Below, one piece after another: positions 5,696 through 14,150 of a stretch of 19,499 nucleotides of DNA (positions are counted from its first letter, which is position 1; every line of letters begins with the position of its first letter). Origin of the DNA: an uncultured Bacilli bacterium (GTDB lineage: Bacteria > Bacillota_I > Bacilli_A > RF39 > UBA660). The notes beneath the pieces were generated by a model. It was not told the origin of the DNA. It saw only the letters and a program-made list of their open reading frames with translations, and ran no database searches. The stretch is taken from NCBI GenBank assembly GCA_947624845.1, contig CANQMB010000010.1, positions 1 through 19,499 on the forward strand, read 5' to 3'. Both the position numbers and the translations under genes were made by a program.

Positions 5696-8296
5696 ATGAA
5701 AAAAGTAATTTTAGTGGATGGAAATAATTTATTGTTTCGTAGTTATTATGCAACGGCATATAATGGTGTTATTATGAAAAATTCAAAAGGTTTTCCTACG
5801 AATGCATTATATGGATTTATCAATATGATTAACAAAATTATTCAAGAAGAATCTCCAACTTATATGATGGTAGCCTTCGATAAGGGGAAGACCTTTCGCC
5901 ATGAAAAGTATGAATCTTATAAAGCAGGAAGAATAGAGATGCCAGATGAGTTGCGTGTTCAATTTCCAGAAGCTAAAAAAGTACTGGATGCAATGGGAAT
6001 TTACCATTATGAGATTGATCAATATGAAGCGGATGATATTATTGGAACTCTTGCAAAAAAAGTAGACGAAGAAAAAGATTTTGTTGCAACTATTATTAGT
6101 AGTGATAAAGATTTGCTTCAATTAATTAGTGAAGATGTCGATGTCAAACTTTTAAAACAGAGTGGTTTTATTCGAATGAATCAAGAGGAGTTTAAAAAAA
6201 TTTATCAAGTAGATCCAATTCGAATGATCGATTTAAAAGCCTTGATGGGAGATAGTAGTGATCATATTCCAGGAGTAAAAGGAATTGGAGAAAAAACAGC
6301 AATTCAATTGCTTTCAAAATATCAAAGTCTAGATAACTTATATAGTCATTTGGATGAAATTAAAGGGAAAACGAAAGAAAAATTGGAAACAGATAAAGAA
6401 AATGCCTATATGAGTTATGATTTAGCTACCATTTATCGAGAAGTACCTCTTGATTTTTCTTTAGAAGATTTAAAATATCAGGGAATCAATCAAAAAGATT
6501 ATATTAAAAAGTTAGAAGAGTATGAATTTCATTCCATCTTAAGAAAAATCGATGCAAAAGAAGTAAAAGAAGAAAAGAAAAAAACAAAAATTTCCATTCA
6601 AAATATTGAACAGTTCGATCCGACGAAAGAATATTCTTTTTATATCGAAGTTCGAGGAGAAATATATAGTAAATCTGAACTTTTAGGGGTTGGAATTTAT
6701 GATGGAGAATATGGTTATTTTATTGAAAAAGACCAAATTGAAAAATGGAAAGATTTATTTCAAAATGAGACTTTAAAATCTACTTATGATTTAAAAAAAT
6801 GTATGGTCGTTTTAAATGATTATGCGATTTCATTAAAAAACGTTTCTTTCGATACGATGATTGCTACTTATTTATTGGACTATGTAGTAAAAGATGATAT
6901 TAGTTTTGTTGCCAAAGCCTTCGATTATGATATTGAACTATATGAAGATAGTTATGGAACCGTTAAAAGACCTAAAGAAATTGGTGAAGAAAAATTAAAA
7001 GAGTTGATTATAGAAAAAGCTCGGTTTATTTATGAAACAAAACAACAATTGATAAGCGAAATGGAAAAATCGGAAGAATTGGAATTGTTTGAACAAATTG
7101 AAATGCCTTTAGCTGTTGTTCTTGCTGATATGGAGATGACGGGGATTTTAGTCGATACGACGTATTTAGATCAGGTGGCAGAAGAACTAGAAGAAAAGTT
7201 GAAACATTTAGAAAAAGAAATTTATCAAGATGCCAATCAAGAATTTAATATTCTTTCGCCAAAACAATTAGCAGAAGTCTTATTCGTAAAATTAAATATT
7301 CCTTATCCTAAAAAAATAAAGAACAATAGTTATTCTACGAGCAAGGATATTTTAGATCGACTAGTTGATTATCATCCGATTATTTCAAAAGTGTTAGAAT
7401 ATAGAACTTTATCCAAATTATATACCAATTATGCTGTTGGATTAAAAAGTGAAGTGCGGGAAGATGGAAGAATTCATACCGTATTTAATCAGACGTTAAC
7501 TAGAACGGGTAGACTTTCCAGTGTTTCTCCTAATTTACAAAACATTCCTGCGCGGGATGAATATGCTAGATTAATTCGTAAAGCCTTTGTAGCAGATGAA
7601 AATTCTTATTTGTTATCGAGTGATTATTCTCAAGTGGAACTTCGTATTTTTGCTTGTCTTTCCAATGCGACAAATCTAATCGATGCATTTAATAAAGGTC
7701 AGGATATTCATACCAAAACAGCATCAGATATATTCCATATTTCACTTGATCAAGTGACAAAAGCCCAAAGAAGAGCAGCGAAAGCGGTCAATTTTGGTAT
7801 TCTCTATGGAATTAGTAGTTTTGGATTAAGTGAGGATTTAAATATTGATTTTAAACAAGCCAAAGAATTTATTGACAATTATTTAGATACCTATCCAGGT
7901 CTTCGAGAATTCATGGAAAAAGAAAAAGAAGAAGCTTATGAAAAAGGATATGTAACGACCATTATGAATCGTCGAAGAGTCATTGAAGAGTTAAAAAGTA
8001 AAAATTATATGATTCGTTCTGCTGGAGAAAGAATGGCTTTAAATACTCCAATTCAGGGAAGTGCAGCAGATATTCTGAAAAAAGCAATGGTGGAAATTTA
8101 TCAAGAGTTTCAAAAGAGAAAATTGAAAAGTAAAATGTTGATTCAAGTTCATGATGAATTAGTGTTCAATGTTTTAGAAAATGAATTAGAAGAAGTAAGA
8201 GCATTAGTAAAAGAGAACATGGAAAATGTCGTTTCTCTTGCCGTTCCTCTTTCTGTAGAAATCGCAGAAGGAAAAAATTGGTATGAGGCAAAATAA
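5696..8296 (+). CDS. polA: DNA polymerase I
   Basis: This 866-residue enzyme fills gaps in repair and removes Okazaki primers. Residues 1-290 form the 5'-3' exonuclease (FEN) domain with D8 (VDGNNL), D62, E111-D114 (EADD), D137/D139 (SSDKD) and D186/D189 (GDSSDHIPGV). Residues 300-460 are the 3'-5' exonuclease-like domain, which looks dead. The usual DxE is IEVR near 317-320, and the last aspartate position is Glu447 (YETKQ). This matches the Bacillus enzymes. Residues 465-866 are the polymerase with motif A DYSQVELR (D643), motif B RRAAKAVNFGILYG (692-705) and motif C VHDEL (H819, D820, E821). An in-frame GTG at 5687 is part of the AGGTG ribosome binding site, so the ATG at 5696 is chosen. 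mutM follows after 20 bases with its own AAAGGAG, the same gene pair as in Bacillus. Both presumably share one transcript. Confidence 0.98.
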   Translation: MKKVILVDGNNLLFRSYYATAYNGVIMKNSKGFPTNALYGFINMINKIIQEESPTYMMVAFDKGKTFRHEKYESYKAGRIEMPDELRVQFPEAKKVLDAMGIYHYEIDQYEADDIIGTLAKKVDEEKDFVATIISSDKDLLQLISEDVDVKLLKQSGFIRMNQEEFKKIYQVDPIRMIDLKALMGDSSDHIPGVKGIGEKTAIQLLSKYQSLDNLYSHLDEIKGKTKEKLETDKENAYMSYDLATIYREVPLDFSLEDLKYQGINQKDYIKKLEEYEFHSILRKIDAKEVKEEKKKTKISIQNIEQFDPTKEYSFYIEVRGEIYSKSELLGVGIYDGEYGYFIEKDQIEKWKDLFQNETLKSTYDLKKCMVVLNDYAISLKNVSFDTMIATYLLDYVVKDDISFVAKAFDYDIELYEDSYGTVKRPKEIGEEKLKELIIEKARFIYETKQQLISEMEKSEELELFEQIEMPLAVVLADMEMTGILVDTTYLDQVAEELEEKLKHLEKEIYQDANQEFNILSPKQLAEVLFVKLNIPYPKKIKNNSYSTSKDILDRLVDYHPIISKVLEYRTLSKLYTNYAVGLKSEVREDGRIHTVFNQTLTRTGRLSSVSPNLQNIPARDEYARLIRKAFVADENSYLLSSDYSQVELRIFACLSNATNLIDAFNKGQDIHTKTASDIFHISLDQVTKAQRRAAKAVNFGILYGISSFGLSEDLNIDFKQAKEFIDNYLDTYPGLREFMEKEKEEAYEKGYVTTIMNRRRVIEELKSKNYMIRSAGERMALNTPIQGSAADILKKAMVEIYQEFQKRKLKSKMLIQVHDELVFNVLENELEEVRALVKENMENVVSLAVPLSVEIAEGKNWYEAK

Positions 8297-8316
8297 AAAA
8301 ACAAAGGAGTTATACT

Positions 8317-9132
8317 ATGCCAGAAAAACCAGAAGTAATTACAGTGGCCAATCACTTAAAACCGAAATTAATAGGAAGAGTTTTCACGAACTGCAAAGTT
8401 TATTGGAATAACATCATTGCTTTTCCTAGTGTAGAAGATTTTCAAAATCAAATAAAAAATCAAAAAATAGAAAATATTACTACGAGAGGAAAGTGGCTTG
8501 TCTTTTTACTAACAGATAAAGCTTTGTTAATCCATTTGCGTATGGAAGGAAAATTTTTCTTTCGTCCAAAGGACGATCCAAGAAAAAAACATGAACATGT
8601 CGTCTTTACTTTAGATACACAAGAGGAATTTCGATTTCATGATGTTCGAAAATTTGGAAAAATGTATTTAGTGGACAAAGAAAATGTTCAACAGATTCAT
8701 CCACTTCTCCATTTAGGTTATGAATATGATGATATTAATTTAACAGAGGATTATTTATATCAAAAATTAAATAAGAAAAAAATACCAATTAAAACGGCAC
8801 TCTTAGATCAGTCAATTATCGCTGGAATTGGAAATATTTATGATGATGAAATTTTATATTTAAGTCATATTCATCCAGAAACGCCTTCTTCTGCATTAAC
8901 AAAAAAAGATTGTAAGCGTCTAATTAAGAATACGCGAAGTGTCTTAAAAAAGGCCATTGAAAAAGGAGGGACAACGATTCGAAGTTTTACTTCGAGTGAA
9001 GGTGTTCATGGGCTTTTTCAAAATGAATTGCACGTGCATGGAAAAACAATTTGTCCTACTTGTCATGGAAAAATAGAAAAAATTAAAATTAATGGTCGAG
9101 GAACTTATTTTTGTCCTAAATGTCAAAAGTAA
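8317..9132 (+). CDS. mutM: Formamidopyrimidine-DNA glycosylase
   Basis: This 271-residue Fpg/Nei-family bifunctional glycosylase removes 8-oxoguanine and opened purines and then cuts the abasic site. The catalytic N terminus MPEKPEV supplies P2 and E3. K59 (in TTRGKWL) is the conserved lysine. M76, R111 and F113 (in LRMEGK and VRKFG) are the usual void-filling triad. N173 (GIGNIYDDE) belongs to the helix-two-turn-helix. A C-terminal zinc finger has C246, C249, C266 and C269 with R261 in NGRGTYF. Residue 4 is K and residue 8 is I, in place of the common MPELPEVET, a modest divergence. It follows polA by 20 bases, so repair synthesis and base excision are probably co-expressed. No terminator is seen after it before the next promoter. 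Confidence 0.96.
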   Translation: MPEKPEVITVANHLKPKLIGRVFTNCKVYWNNIIAFPSVEDFQNQIKNQKIENITTRGKWLVFLLTDKALLIHLRMEGKFFFRPKDDPRKKHEHVVFTLDTQEEFRFHDVRKFGKMYLVDKENVQQIHPLLHLGYEYDDINLTEDYLYQKLNKKKIPIKTALLDQSIIAGIGNIYDDEILYLSHIHPETPSSALTKKDCKRLIKNTRSVLKKAIEKGGTTIRSFTSSEGVHGLFQNELHVHGKTICPTCHGKIEKIKINGRGTYFCPKCQK

Positions 9133-9138
9133 ACAATG

Positions 9139-9167
9139 TTGTTTTTCTAAAAAAATAGGGATATAAT
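9139..9167 (+). promoter_or_regulatory. Promoter of the deacetylase gene
   Basis: TTGTTT (9139-9144), 17 bases, TATAAT (9162-9167), 22 bases before the ATG at 9190. Confidence 0.7.
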
Positions 9168-9189
9168 AAAAATAGATTCGGGTGGTCAT

Positions 9190-10653
9190 ATGTTTGAAAG
9201 GAAAAAAATCAAAATAAAAAAAAGAATTTCAGATCAAAAAAAGCAAAAAAAGATTCTACTCATTAGTTTTAGTGTAGTTGCTCTTCTTTGTTGTTTTTCT
9301 TTTTACTTATTTTTTACCACGGATCTTATTTTTCCTAAAATTACATTAAAAGTACAGCATAAAAAAATTGGAAGTACAATTACAATTAATTACAAACAAA
9401 AATATCAATCACCGAAATTGCAAGCGACATACCATCATCAAGATATATCTAAGAAAGTTTCTATCGAAGGAGAAGTAAACGTAAATGAAATTGGAGATTA
9501 TAAAATTACATATATCGTAAACGAAGGTGCTTTTCAGAAAAAAAGAACATTAGTGGTGAAGGTTCGTGATTTAAAGAAGCCGACGATTACTTTGGCAGGG
9601 GGAAAAACAAGCGCAGTCTGTCCTGGAGAAGAATACCGGGAAATAGGGTATCAGGCATATGATAATTTAGATGGAAATATTACAAAAAAAGTAAAGGTAA
9701 AACCAGTGGGAAATCGAATTATTTATTCGGTAAAAGATTCCTCTGGAAATTACCAAGAAATCGTTCGAAATTTAGTTTACGAAGATAAAGAAGAACCCGA
9801 ATTGATCCTTTCTGGATTAAGTCATGAAACTTTATTTCTTGGAGAAACTTGGGAAGATCCTGGTTATGAAGTAAAAGATAATTGTTCTAAAAATTTAAAA
9901 GAAAAAGTAAAAGTTCATGGCGATGTAGATACGAAGAAAAAGGGCGAATATGAAATTATTTATCATGTTCGCGATGATGCAGGAAATGAAAATTTTCAAA
10001 AGAGAATCGTACAAGTAATTGAACATGGGCAAAATGGAACCATCTATTTGACTTTTGATGATGGACCTAAATATGGAACGACGGATGTGATTCTAGATAT
10101 TTTAAAAGAAGAAGGCATCAAAGCAACATTTTTTGTTACGAATAATGGCCCCGATGAATTAATTGTACGGGAAGACCAAGAAGGCCATACCGTTGGACTT
10201 CATACGGCCAGTCATAATTATTCATATCTATATTCTTCCGTAGAAAATTATTATCAAGATTTGTATAGTGTATTTGATCGGGTGAAGAGATTAACTGGAA
10301 AAGAATCCTATATTATACGCTTCCCTGGTGGATCTTCCAATACAATTAGTAGAAAATATCAGCCAGGCATTATGTCCATTCTTTCTAAAGATGTTTTAAA
10401 TAAAGGATTTCGTTATTACGATTGGAACTTAGTGAGTGGGGATGCAGGAGATTTTTATACTGCAGATGAAATTTATCATCAAGTGACGACTCATTTATCG
10501 AAAGATCGTGTCAATATCGTTTTAATGCATGATGTTAAAACATATACGAGGGATGCTTTAAAAAATATTATTCAATATGCCAAAGAGAATGGTTATGTTT
10601 TTGATCAGATTACAAAAGAGACGGAGATGCTTACACAAAAAGTAAATAACTAG
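9190..10653 (+). CDS. Membrane-anchored polysaccharide deacetylase with Ig-like repeats
   Basis: A 487-residue cell-surface enzyme. Residues 1-21 are very basic, and 22-43 form one membrane segment, an anchor with the rest outside. Three Ig-like repeats follow: about 50-127, 131-198 and 203-277. The last two show the DUF5011/HYR pattern (YDNLDGNITKKV...DSSGN and PGYEVKDN...DDAGNENF). The C-terminal NodB domain (283-480) has all five family motifs: TFDDGP (288-293, with D290 and D291), HTASH (338-342, zinc ligands), RFPGG (377-381), DWN (411-413) and MHD (446-448). The family removes acetyl groups from peptidoglycan GlcNAc, MurNAc or surface glycans. The anchor and Ig spacers suggest wall peptidoglycan, possibly for lysozyme resistance, which is an inference. 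The ribosome binding site GGTGG is close and moderate. The gene stands alone with its own promoter, and yqeG follows from another promoter. Confidence 0.92.
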   Translation: MFERKKIKIKKRISDQKKQKKILLISFSVVALLCCFSFYLFFTTDLIFPKITLKVQHKKIGSTITINYKQKYQSPKLQATYHHQDISKKVSIEGEVNVNEIGDYKITYIVNEGAFQKKRTLVVKVRDLKKPTITLAGGKTSAVCPGEEYREIGYQAYDNLDGNITKKVKVKPVGNRIIYSVKDSSGNYQEIVRNLVYEDKEEPELILSGLSHETLFLGETWEDPGYEVKDNCSKNLKEKVKVHGDVDTKKKGEYEIIYHVRDDAGNENFQKRIVQVIEHGQNGTIYLTFDDGPKYGTTDVILDILKEEGIKATFFVTNNGPDELIVREDQEGHTVGLHTASHNYSYLYSSVENYYQDLYSVFDRVKRLTGKESYIIRFPGGSSNTISRKYQPGIMSILSKDVLNKGFRYYDWNLVSGDAGDFYTADEIYHQVTTHLSKDRVNIVLMHDVKTYTRDALKNIIQYAKENGYVFDQITKETEMLTQKVNN

Positions 10654-10679
10654 TCAAAAAATAAAAAGTATTGTATAAT
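10651..10679 (+). promoter_or_regulatory. Promoter of yqeG-yqeH
   Basis: TAGTCA (10651-10656), 17 bases, TATAAT (10674-10679), 18 bases before the ATG at 10698. The -35 overlaps the stop codon of the deacetylase gene. Confidence 0.55.
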
Positions 10680-10697
10680 AATCAAACGAGGTGAACA

Positions 10698-11210
10698 ATG
10701 TTATTGAAACCTACGATATATCAAAAAAGTATTTATGATATTTCCTATGAGAAGTTAAAAAAGAAAAAGATAAGAGCTTTAATTTTTGATTTAGATAATA
10801 CAGTAGCACGCATCGATCAAGATCATTGCCCAGAAAAAAGCAAAGCATTAATTTCTAAATTAAAAAAGGATTTCGATGTTTTCTTGCTTTCTAATAATAC
10901 AAAAAGAAGAGTAGAACCTTATCGAAATGAATGTGAAGTTGAGGCGGTATGTAATGCGTTAAAACCCTCTTCTAGAGGATTAAAGAAAATTATGAAAAAG
11001 GGTTATTCTAAAAATGAGATGATTTTAATTGGGGATCAATTAGTGACCGATATTTTGGCTGGAAAGTTGTTTTCTATTCCTACAATTTTGGTCGATCCGC
11101 TTGGAGAAAAAGATTTAAAAATTACAAAATTAAATCGTTTTATAGAAAAGAAAATATTAAAAAAATATAAAAAGAAGAATATTTTAGAAAGAGGAAAATA
11201 CTATGAGTAG
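10698..11210 (+). CDS. yqeG: YqeG family HAD phosphatase
   Basis: This 170-residue HAD superfamily (class IIIA) protein is the usual YqeG size. Motif 1 is FDLDNT with nucleophile D31 and acid/base D33. Motif 2 is LSNN (S65). Motif 3 is the lysine in ALKP (K89). Motif 4 is IGDQLVTDI (D113, D118). The YqeG substrate is not firmly known to me. Its constant partner is the ribosome-assembly GTPase YqeH, which here overlaps it by 8 bases. In Bacillus the cluster continues with aroE, yhbY, nadD, yqeK and rsfS. None of these follow here. Ribosome binding site GAGGTG sits close to the ATG. The protein ends in a long lysine-rich tail (about 150-165). Confidence 0.93.
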   Translation: MLLKPTIYQKSIYDISYEKLKKKKIRALIFDLDNTVARIDQDHCPEKSKALISKLKKDFDVFLLSNNTKRRVEPYRNECEVEAVCNALKPSSRGLKKIMKKGYSKNEMILIGDQLVTDILAGKLFSIPTILVDPLGEKDLKITKLNRFIEKKILKKYKKKNILERGKYYE

Positions 11211-12207
11211 TAAAAAATGTATGGGGTGCGGCGTATTATTGCAAAATGAAAATATGCTTCAAGAAGGATATGTTTTAAACTTGGATGATGATTTGTGTCA
11301 ACGATGTTTTCGACTTAAAAATTATGGAGAATATCAAATAATTACAAAATCAAATGAAGAATATTTAGATATTTTAAAAAGTGTAGGAGAGACAAAAGAT
11401 TTGGTCTTATACGTTACTGATCTTTTAAATATTGAAAAAGATTTACTTGAAATTAGAAAACTACTGCCAAATAAGATGATTTTAGTACTCAATAAAAAAG
11501 ATGTTTTACCAAAGAGTGTAAAAGAAGAGAAAATTGTTCAGTACTTTCAAGAAATGAACATTAATTTTGAAGATATTATCGTGATTAGCGTAGAGAAAAA
11601 TTATAATATTGATCATTTAATGAATCAAATTAAAATGAATCAAACGAGTAAAAATGTTTATGTAGTTGGTCATACCAATGCTGGAAAATCGACACTAATC
11701 AATAAATTAATTAAAAATTATTCAGAAAATACACAGGAACTTACGATGTCTCCATTACCTTCGACGACCTTAAATACAGTCCATATTGTTTTAAACGATC
11801 ATCTCACATTAATCGATACGCCAGGACTTGTAGATCCGAAAAGTATTGTAAATTTTGTTTCTAAAGATATGTTGAAAAAAATTAGTCCTAAAAAAGAAAT
11901 TAAACCAAGGACTTATCAGTTGAGAAAAAATCAAAGTATTATTATTGAAGATATCGTAAGAATTGATTATAGAGAAGGGGAAAAAAACAGCTTTACTTTA
12001 TATATTTCAAACGAATTAAAAACGAAACGTTTTATTAATACCAATCATGATGATTTAAAAGACTTAGCGAAAACTTCCTATGAAATGAAATATGGTGAAG
12101 ATATCGTTATCAATGGATTAGGATTTATAAAAATTGTAAATAAGGGAACCGTTGATATTTATTTAGATCAAAACGTAGAATCGTTTACTAGAAAATCACT
12201 TATTTAA
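11203..12207 (+). CDS. yqeH: YqeH, circularly permuted ribosome-assembly GTPase
   Basis: A 334-residue GTPase needed for 30S subunit maturation in Bacillus. An N-terminal zinc ribbon (C6, C9, C32, C35) precedes a GTPase domain whose motifs come in permuted order: G4 NKKD (97-100), G5 near 129, G1 GHTNAGKST (156-164), G2 near T188/T189 and G3 DTPG (205-208). The C-terminal part (about 225-334) corresponds to the RNA- or protein-binding region of the family. It is slightly shorter than the Bacillus protein, about 366. The ATG overlaps the end of yqeG, with GAGGAAAATACT before it, which suggests coupling. Its stop overlaps the end of the convergent membrane protein gene by 12 bases with no hairpin terminator visible, so the two transcripts probably overlap. 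Confidence 0.96.
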   Translation: MSSKKCMGCGVLLQNENMLQEGYVLNLDDDLCQRCFRLKNYGEYQIITKSNEEYLDILKSVGETKDLVLYVTDLLNIEKDLLEIRKLLPNKMILVLNKKDVLPKSVKEEKIVQYFQEMNINFEDIIVISVEKNYNIDHLMNQIKMNQTSKNVYVVGHTNAGKSTLINKLIKNYSENTQELTMSPLPSTTLNTVHIVLNDHLTLIDTPGLVDPKSIVNFVSKDMLKKISPKKEIKPRTYQLRKNQSIIIEDIVRIDYREGEKNSFTLYISNELKTKRFINTNHDDLKDLAKTSYEMKYGEDIVINGLGFIKIVNKGTVDIYLDQNVESFTRKSLI

Positions 12208-12723
12208 AATATCGATACCATATTTGTTATGCATAGGATCTAAAAATAAGTTTTCTTTGGGCGGATGATATGTAAAATATGTAAATAAAATATAAGTTCC
12301 GATAATGAAAAAGACACTCATGAAATTCAATGCAGAATAGTGTTTTTTTTCGTTTAAAAAAGAAACGATAGATTCAGTTACAAAAATAGCAATCCACAGA
12401 ATAATAAAAGTGAAAAGCATTACTTCTTTAAATAAATAATAACAGGGAAGATATAAGATTAATAAAATAAAAATCGCTAAGTAAATTCTTAGAAAAGTTC
12501 GAAGAAAAAAATTAGACATTGCTTCTTTCTTTAAAACAACCATGCTGATGCTAAAAATAACCTCAGCAGTTGCTAACATTTTTAAATGTTCGAAGATGCT
12601 TTCATTCACTGGAAAGAAAATACTTGTAAAAAAATTGGGAAAGAAAGAATAAAAAAAATGACAAATAATACAAAAAAGAAAGATGAAAATACTATGTTTT
12701 AAAAAGGTTTTTTTCTTTTTCAT
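12196..12723 (-). CDS. Small multi-pass membrane protein (DUF6512-like)
   Basis: A 175-residue integral membrane protein with about five hydrophobic segments (roughly 10-30, 48-64, 78-100, 102-120 and 130-152) and a polar C-terminal tail. The stretch FFPVNESIFEHLKM after the first segment, followed by further helices, resembles a family I recall as DUF6512, found in gut Bacillota. The conserved Asn/Glu/His there could bind a ligand or metal. The start ATG follows GGTGATTGT, an acceptable ribosome binding site. A weak minus-strand promoter may be TAGCAT-17 bases-TATAGA. The gene is convergent with yqeH, overlapping by 12 bases, and divergent from the dnaG operon. Function is unknown. Isoleucine, phenylalanine and leucine dominate. 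Confidence 0.78.
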   Translation of the reverse strand: MKKKKTFLKHSIFIFLFCIICHFFYSFFPNFFTSIFFPVNESIFEHLKMLATAEVIFSISMVVLKKEAMSNFFLRTFLRIYLAIFILLILYLPCYYLFKEVMLFTFIILWIAIFVTESIVSFLNEKKHYSALNFMSVFFIIGTYILFTYFTYHPPKENLFLDPMHNKYGIDILNK

Positions 12724-12764
12724 ACAATCACCATTATTAATCTATACCAATTTAGAGAAATTTA

Positions 12765-12773
12765 TGCTATAAT
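12765..12773 (+). promoter_or_regulatory. Extended -10 promoter of the dnaG-rpoD operon
   Basis: TGCTATAAT: TG (12765-12766), C, TATAAT (12768-12773). The -35 position (TACCAA) is poor. It lies 25 bases before the operon's first ATG (12798). No other promoter is evident until the terminator at 17657. Confidence 0.7.
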
Positions 12774-12797
12774 AGTTTCTAATTGGAGGAAGTTCGG

Positions 12798-14138
12798 ATG
12801 AGAGTAAGTAGTGACCAAATCAAAAAAGCATTGGACTTTGCAACAGAAGCCCATCAAAATCAGACTCGAAAAGGAAGAGATGTTTTGTTTGTAACGCATC
12901 CGATTCGAGTTTATGAATTAATAAGTGAATATACAGAGGACGAAAATGTTCTTTGTGCGGCCTTATTGCATGATGTTGTAGAAGATACAGAAAAAACAAT
13001 GGAAGATATTGAGGAAAATTTTAATCCCATGATTTTAGGCTATATAAAGGAATTATCTGAAATAAAAGCGGGAAATAAAGAAGCAACCTGGTATCAAAGA
13101 AAAAAATTACAAATTAAAAAAATTCCCACTCTATCTGAAAATGCCTTACTTATTAAATTAGCAGATAAGATTAGCAATGCTGAAGATTTAGAAAAATTAT
13201 TTTTAGAAAAAGGAAAATTAAATTTCAATGATTTTAATCAAAAAGATCCCAAATTACAACAATGGTACTATTTTGATTGTTATGAGGCTTTTGAAAAATA
13301 TTGTCCAACTTCATTTAGACCGTTATTAAAACAATATGAAAAAGCGTTAGAAAAGGCTTTTGAAAAGAGCTATTCAGAATATTTAATTTCAGAAAAATTT
13401 TTTGATGGAAGAGAAGGGTATTATCATTTCTTGGAATCTATCGATAAAAAAGCGAAAGAAATAAAAGAAAAATTAGATACCAAAAGAAGAACAGGACCCT
13501 TGATGATCGAGATGATTGGCTCTCCTTCCACAGGAAAATCAGCTTTACTTTCTAATATTGCGCATCTATTAGAAAATCACGATATCAAAGTAAAATTAGT
13601 TCGAGAAAAAGACCTTGTATTTACATTAGAAGAGATGGAAAACTATTCAAATTACATGACTTCTCTACAAAATTCTCCCTTTGATGTCGTATTGTTGGAT
13701 GGGGCCATCACTCATAAGAGAATTGCATTAATGCAAGCCTATGAACAGAAACAATTTTCTGTCTATGATACCGTAGAATACTTAAATTACTTTGAAAATC
13801 TAGAAAAACAGCTAGATGGAGAAGTTGCGATTTACGACGATAGTATGGAAATATTAAAAAGAAAATATCGTTTTGGACTTAGTATTAGTACAAAGGATTT
13901 GGAAGAAAAAGAAGCGATTGATAATTATAACGAATTATTAAAAGCGACGGTTTTTACTTTTGAACATCCTGTCTTAGAAATAAATTATGGAGATGGGAAT
14001 CAATATTGGAGAAATATCATGGCCACAAATTTCATCTTAGATACAGTATCAGATGCCATAGAAAAAGATTTCGTAAAACCAATAGAACAAGATACAAAAA
14101 TTTATTATAAAAAATATAATCCAAAAGATAATCAATAA
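12798..14138 (+). CDS. HD-domain alarmone-hydrolase-like protein fused to a P-loop NTPase
   Basis: This 446-residue, two-domain protein leads the dnaG operon. Residues 1-175 form an HD domain of the RelA/SpoT/MESH1 type: RKGRDVLFVTHP (H34), LLHDVVEDTEKT (H58, D59 and the catalytic pair E62-D63) and KLADKISN (D123). These are the residues that hydrolyse (p)ppGpp in Rel enzymes. No synthetase or TGS/ACT domain is present. A helical linker (about 175-232) leads to a P-loop domain with Walker A GSPSTGKS (241-248) and a Walker B-like FDVVLLDG (295-302), resembling small-molecule kinases. What it phosphorylates or hydrolyses is unknown. The open frame extends to a TTG at 12783, but that overlaps the GGAGG site. 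The ATG at 12798, 8 bases after it, is the start. dnaG follows after 12 bases. As (p)ppGpp inhibits primase in Bacillus, a regulatory link is plausible, as inference. Confidence 0.85.
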   Translation: MRVSSDQIKKALDFATEAHQNQTRKGRDVLFVTHPIRVYELISEYTEDENVLCAALLHDVVEDTEKTMEDIEENFNPMILGYIKELSEIKAGNKEATWYQRKKLQIKKIPTLSENALLIKLADKISNAEDLEKLFLEKGKLNFNDFNQKDPKLQQWYYFDCYEAFEKYCPTSFRPLLKQYEKALEKAFEKSYSEYLISEKFFDGREGYYHFLESIDKKAKEIKEKLDTKRRTGPLMIEMIGSPSTGKSALLSNIAHLLENHDIKVKLVREKDLVFTLEEMENYSNYMTSLQNSPFDVVLLDGAITHKRIALMQAYEQKQFSVYDTVEYLNYFENLEKQLDGEVAIYDDSMEILKRKYRFGLSISTKDLEEKEAIDNYNELLKATVFTFEHPVLEINYGDGNQYWRNIMATNFILDTVSDAIEKDFVKPIEQDTKIYYKKYNPKDNQ

Positions 14139-14150
14139 AGGAGGGATTCC

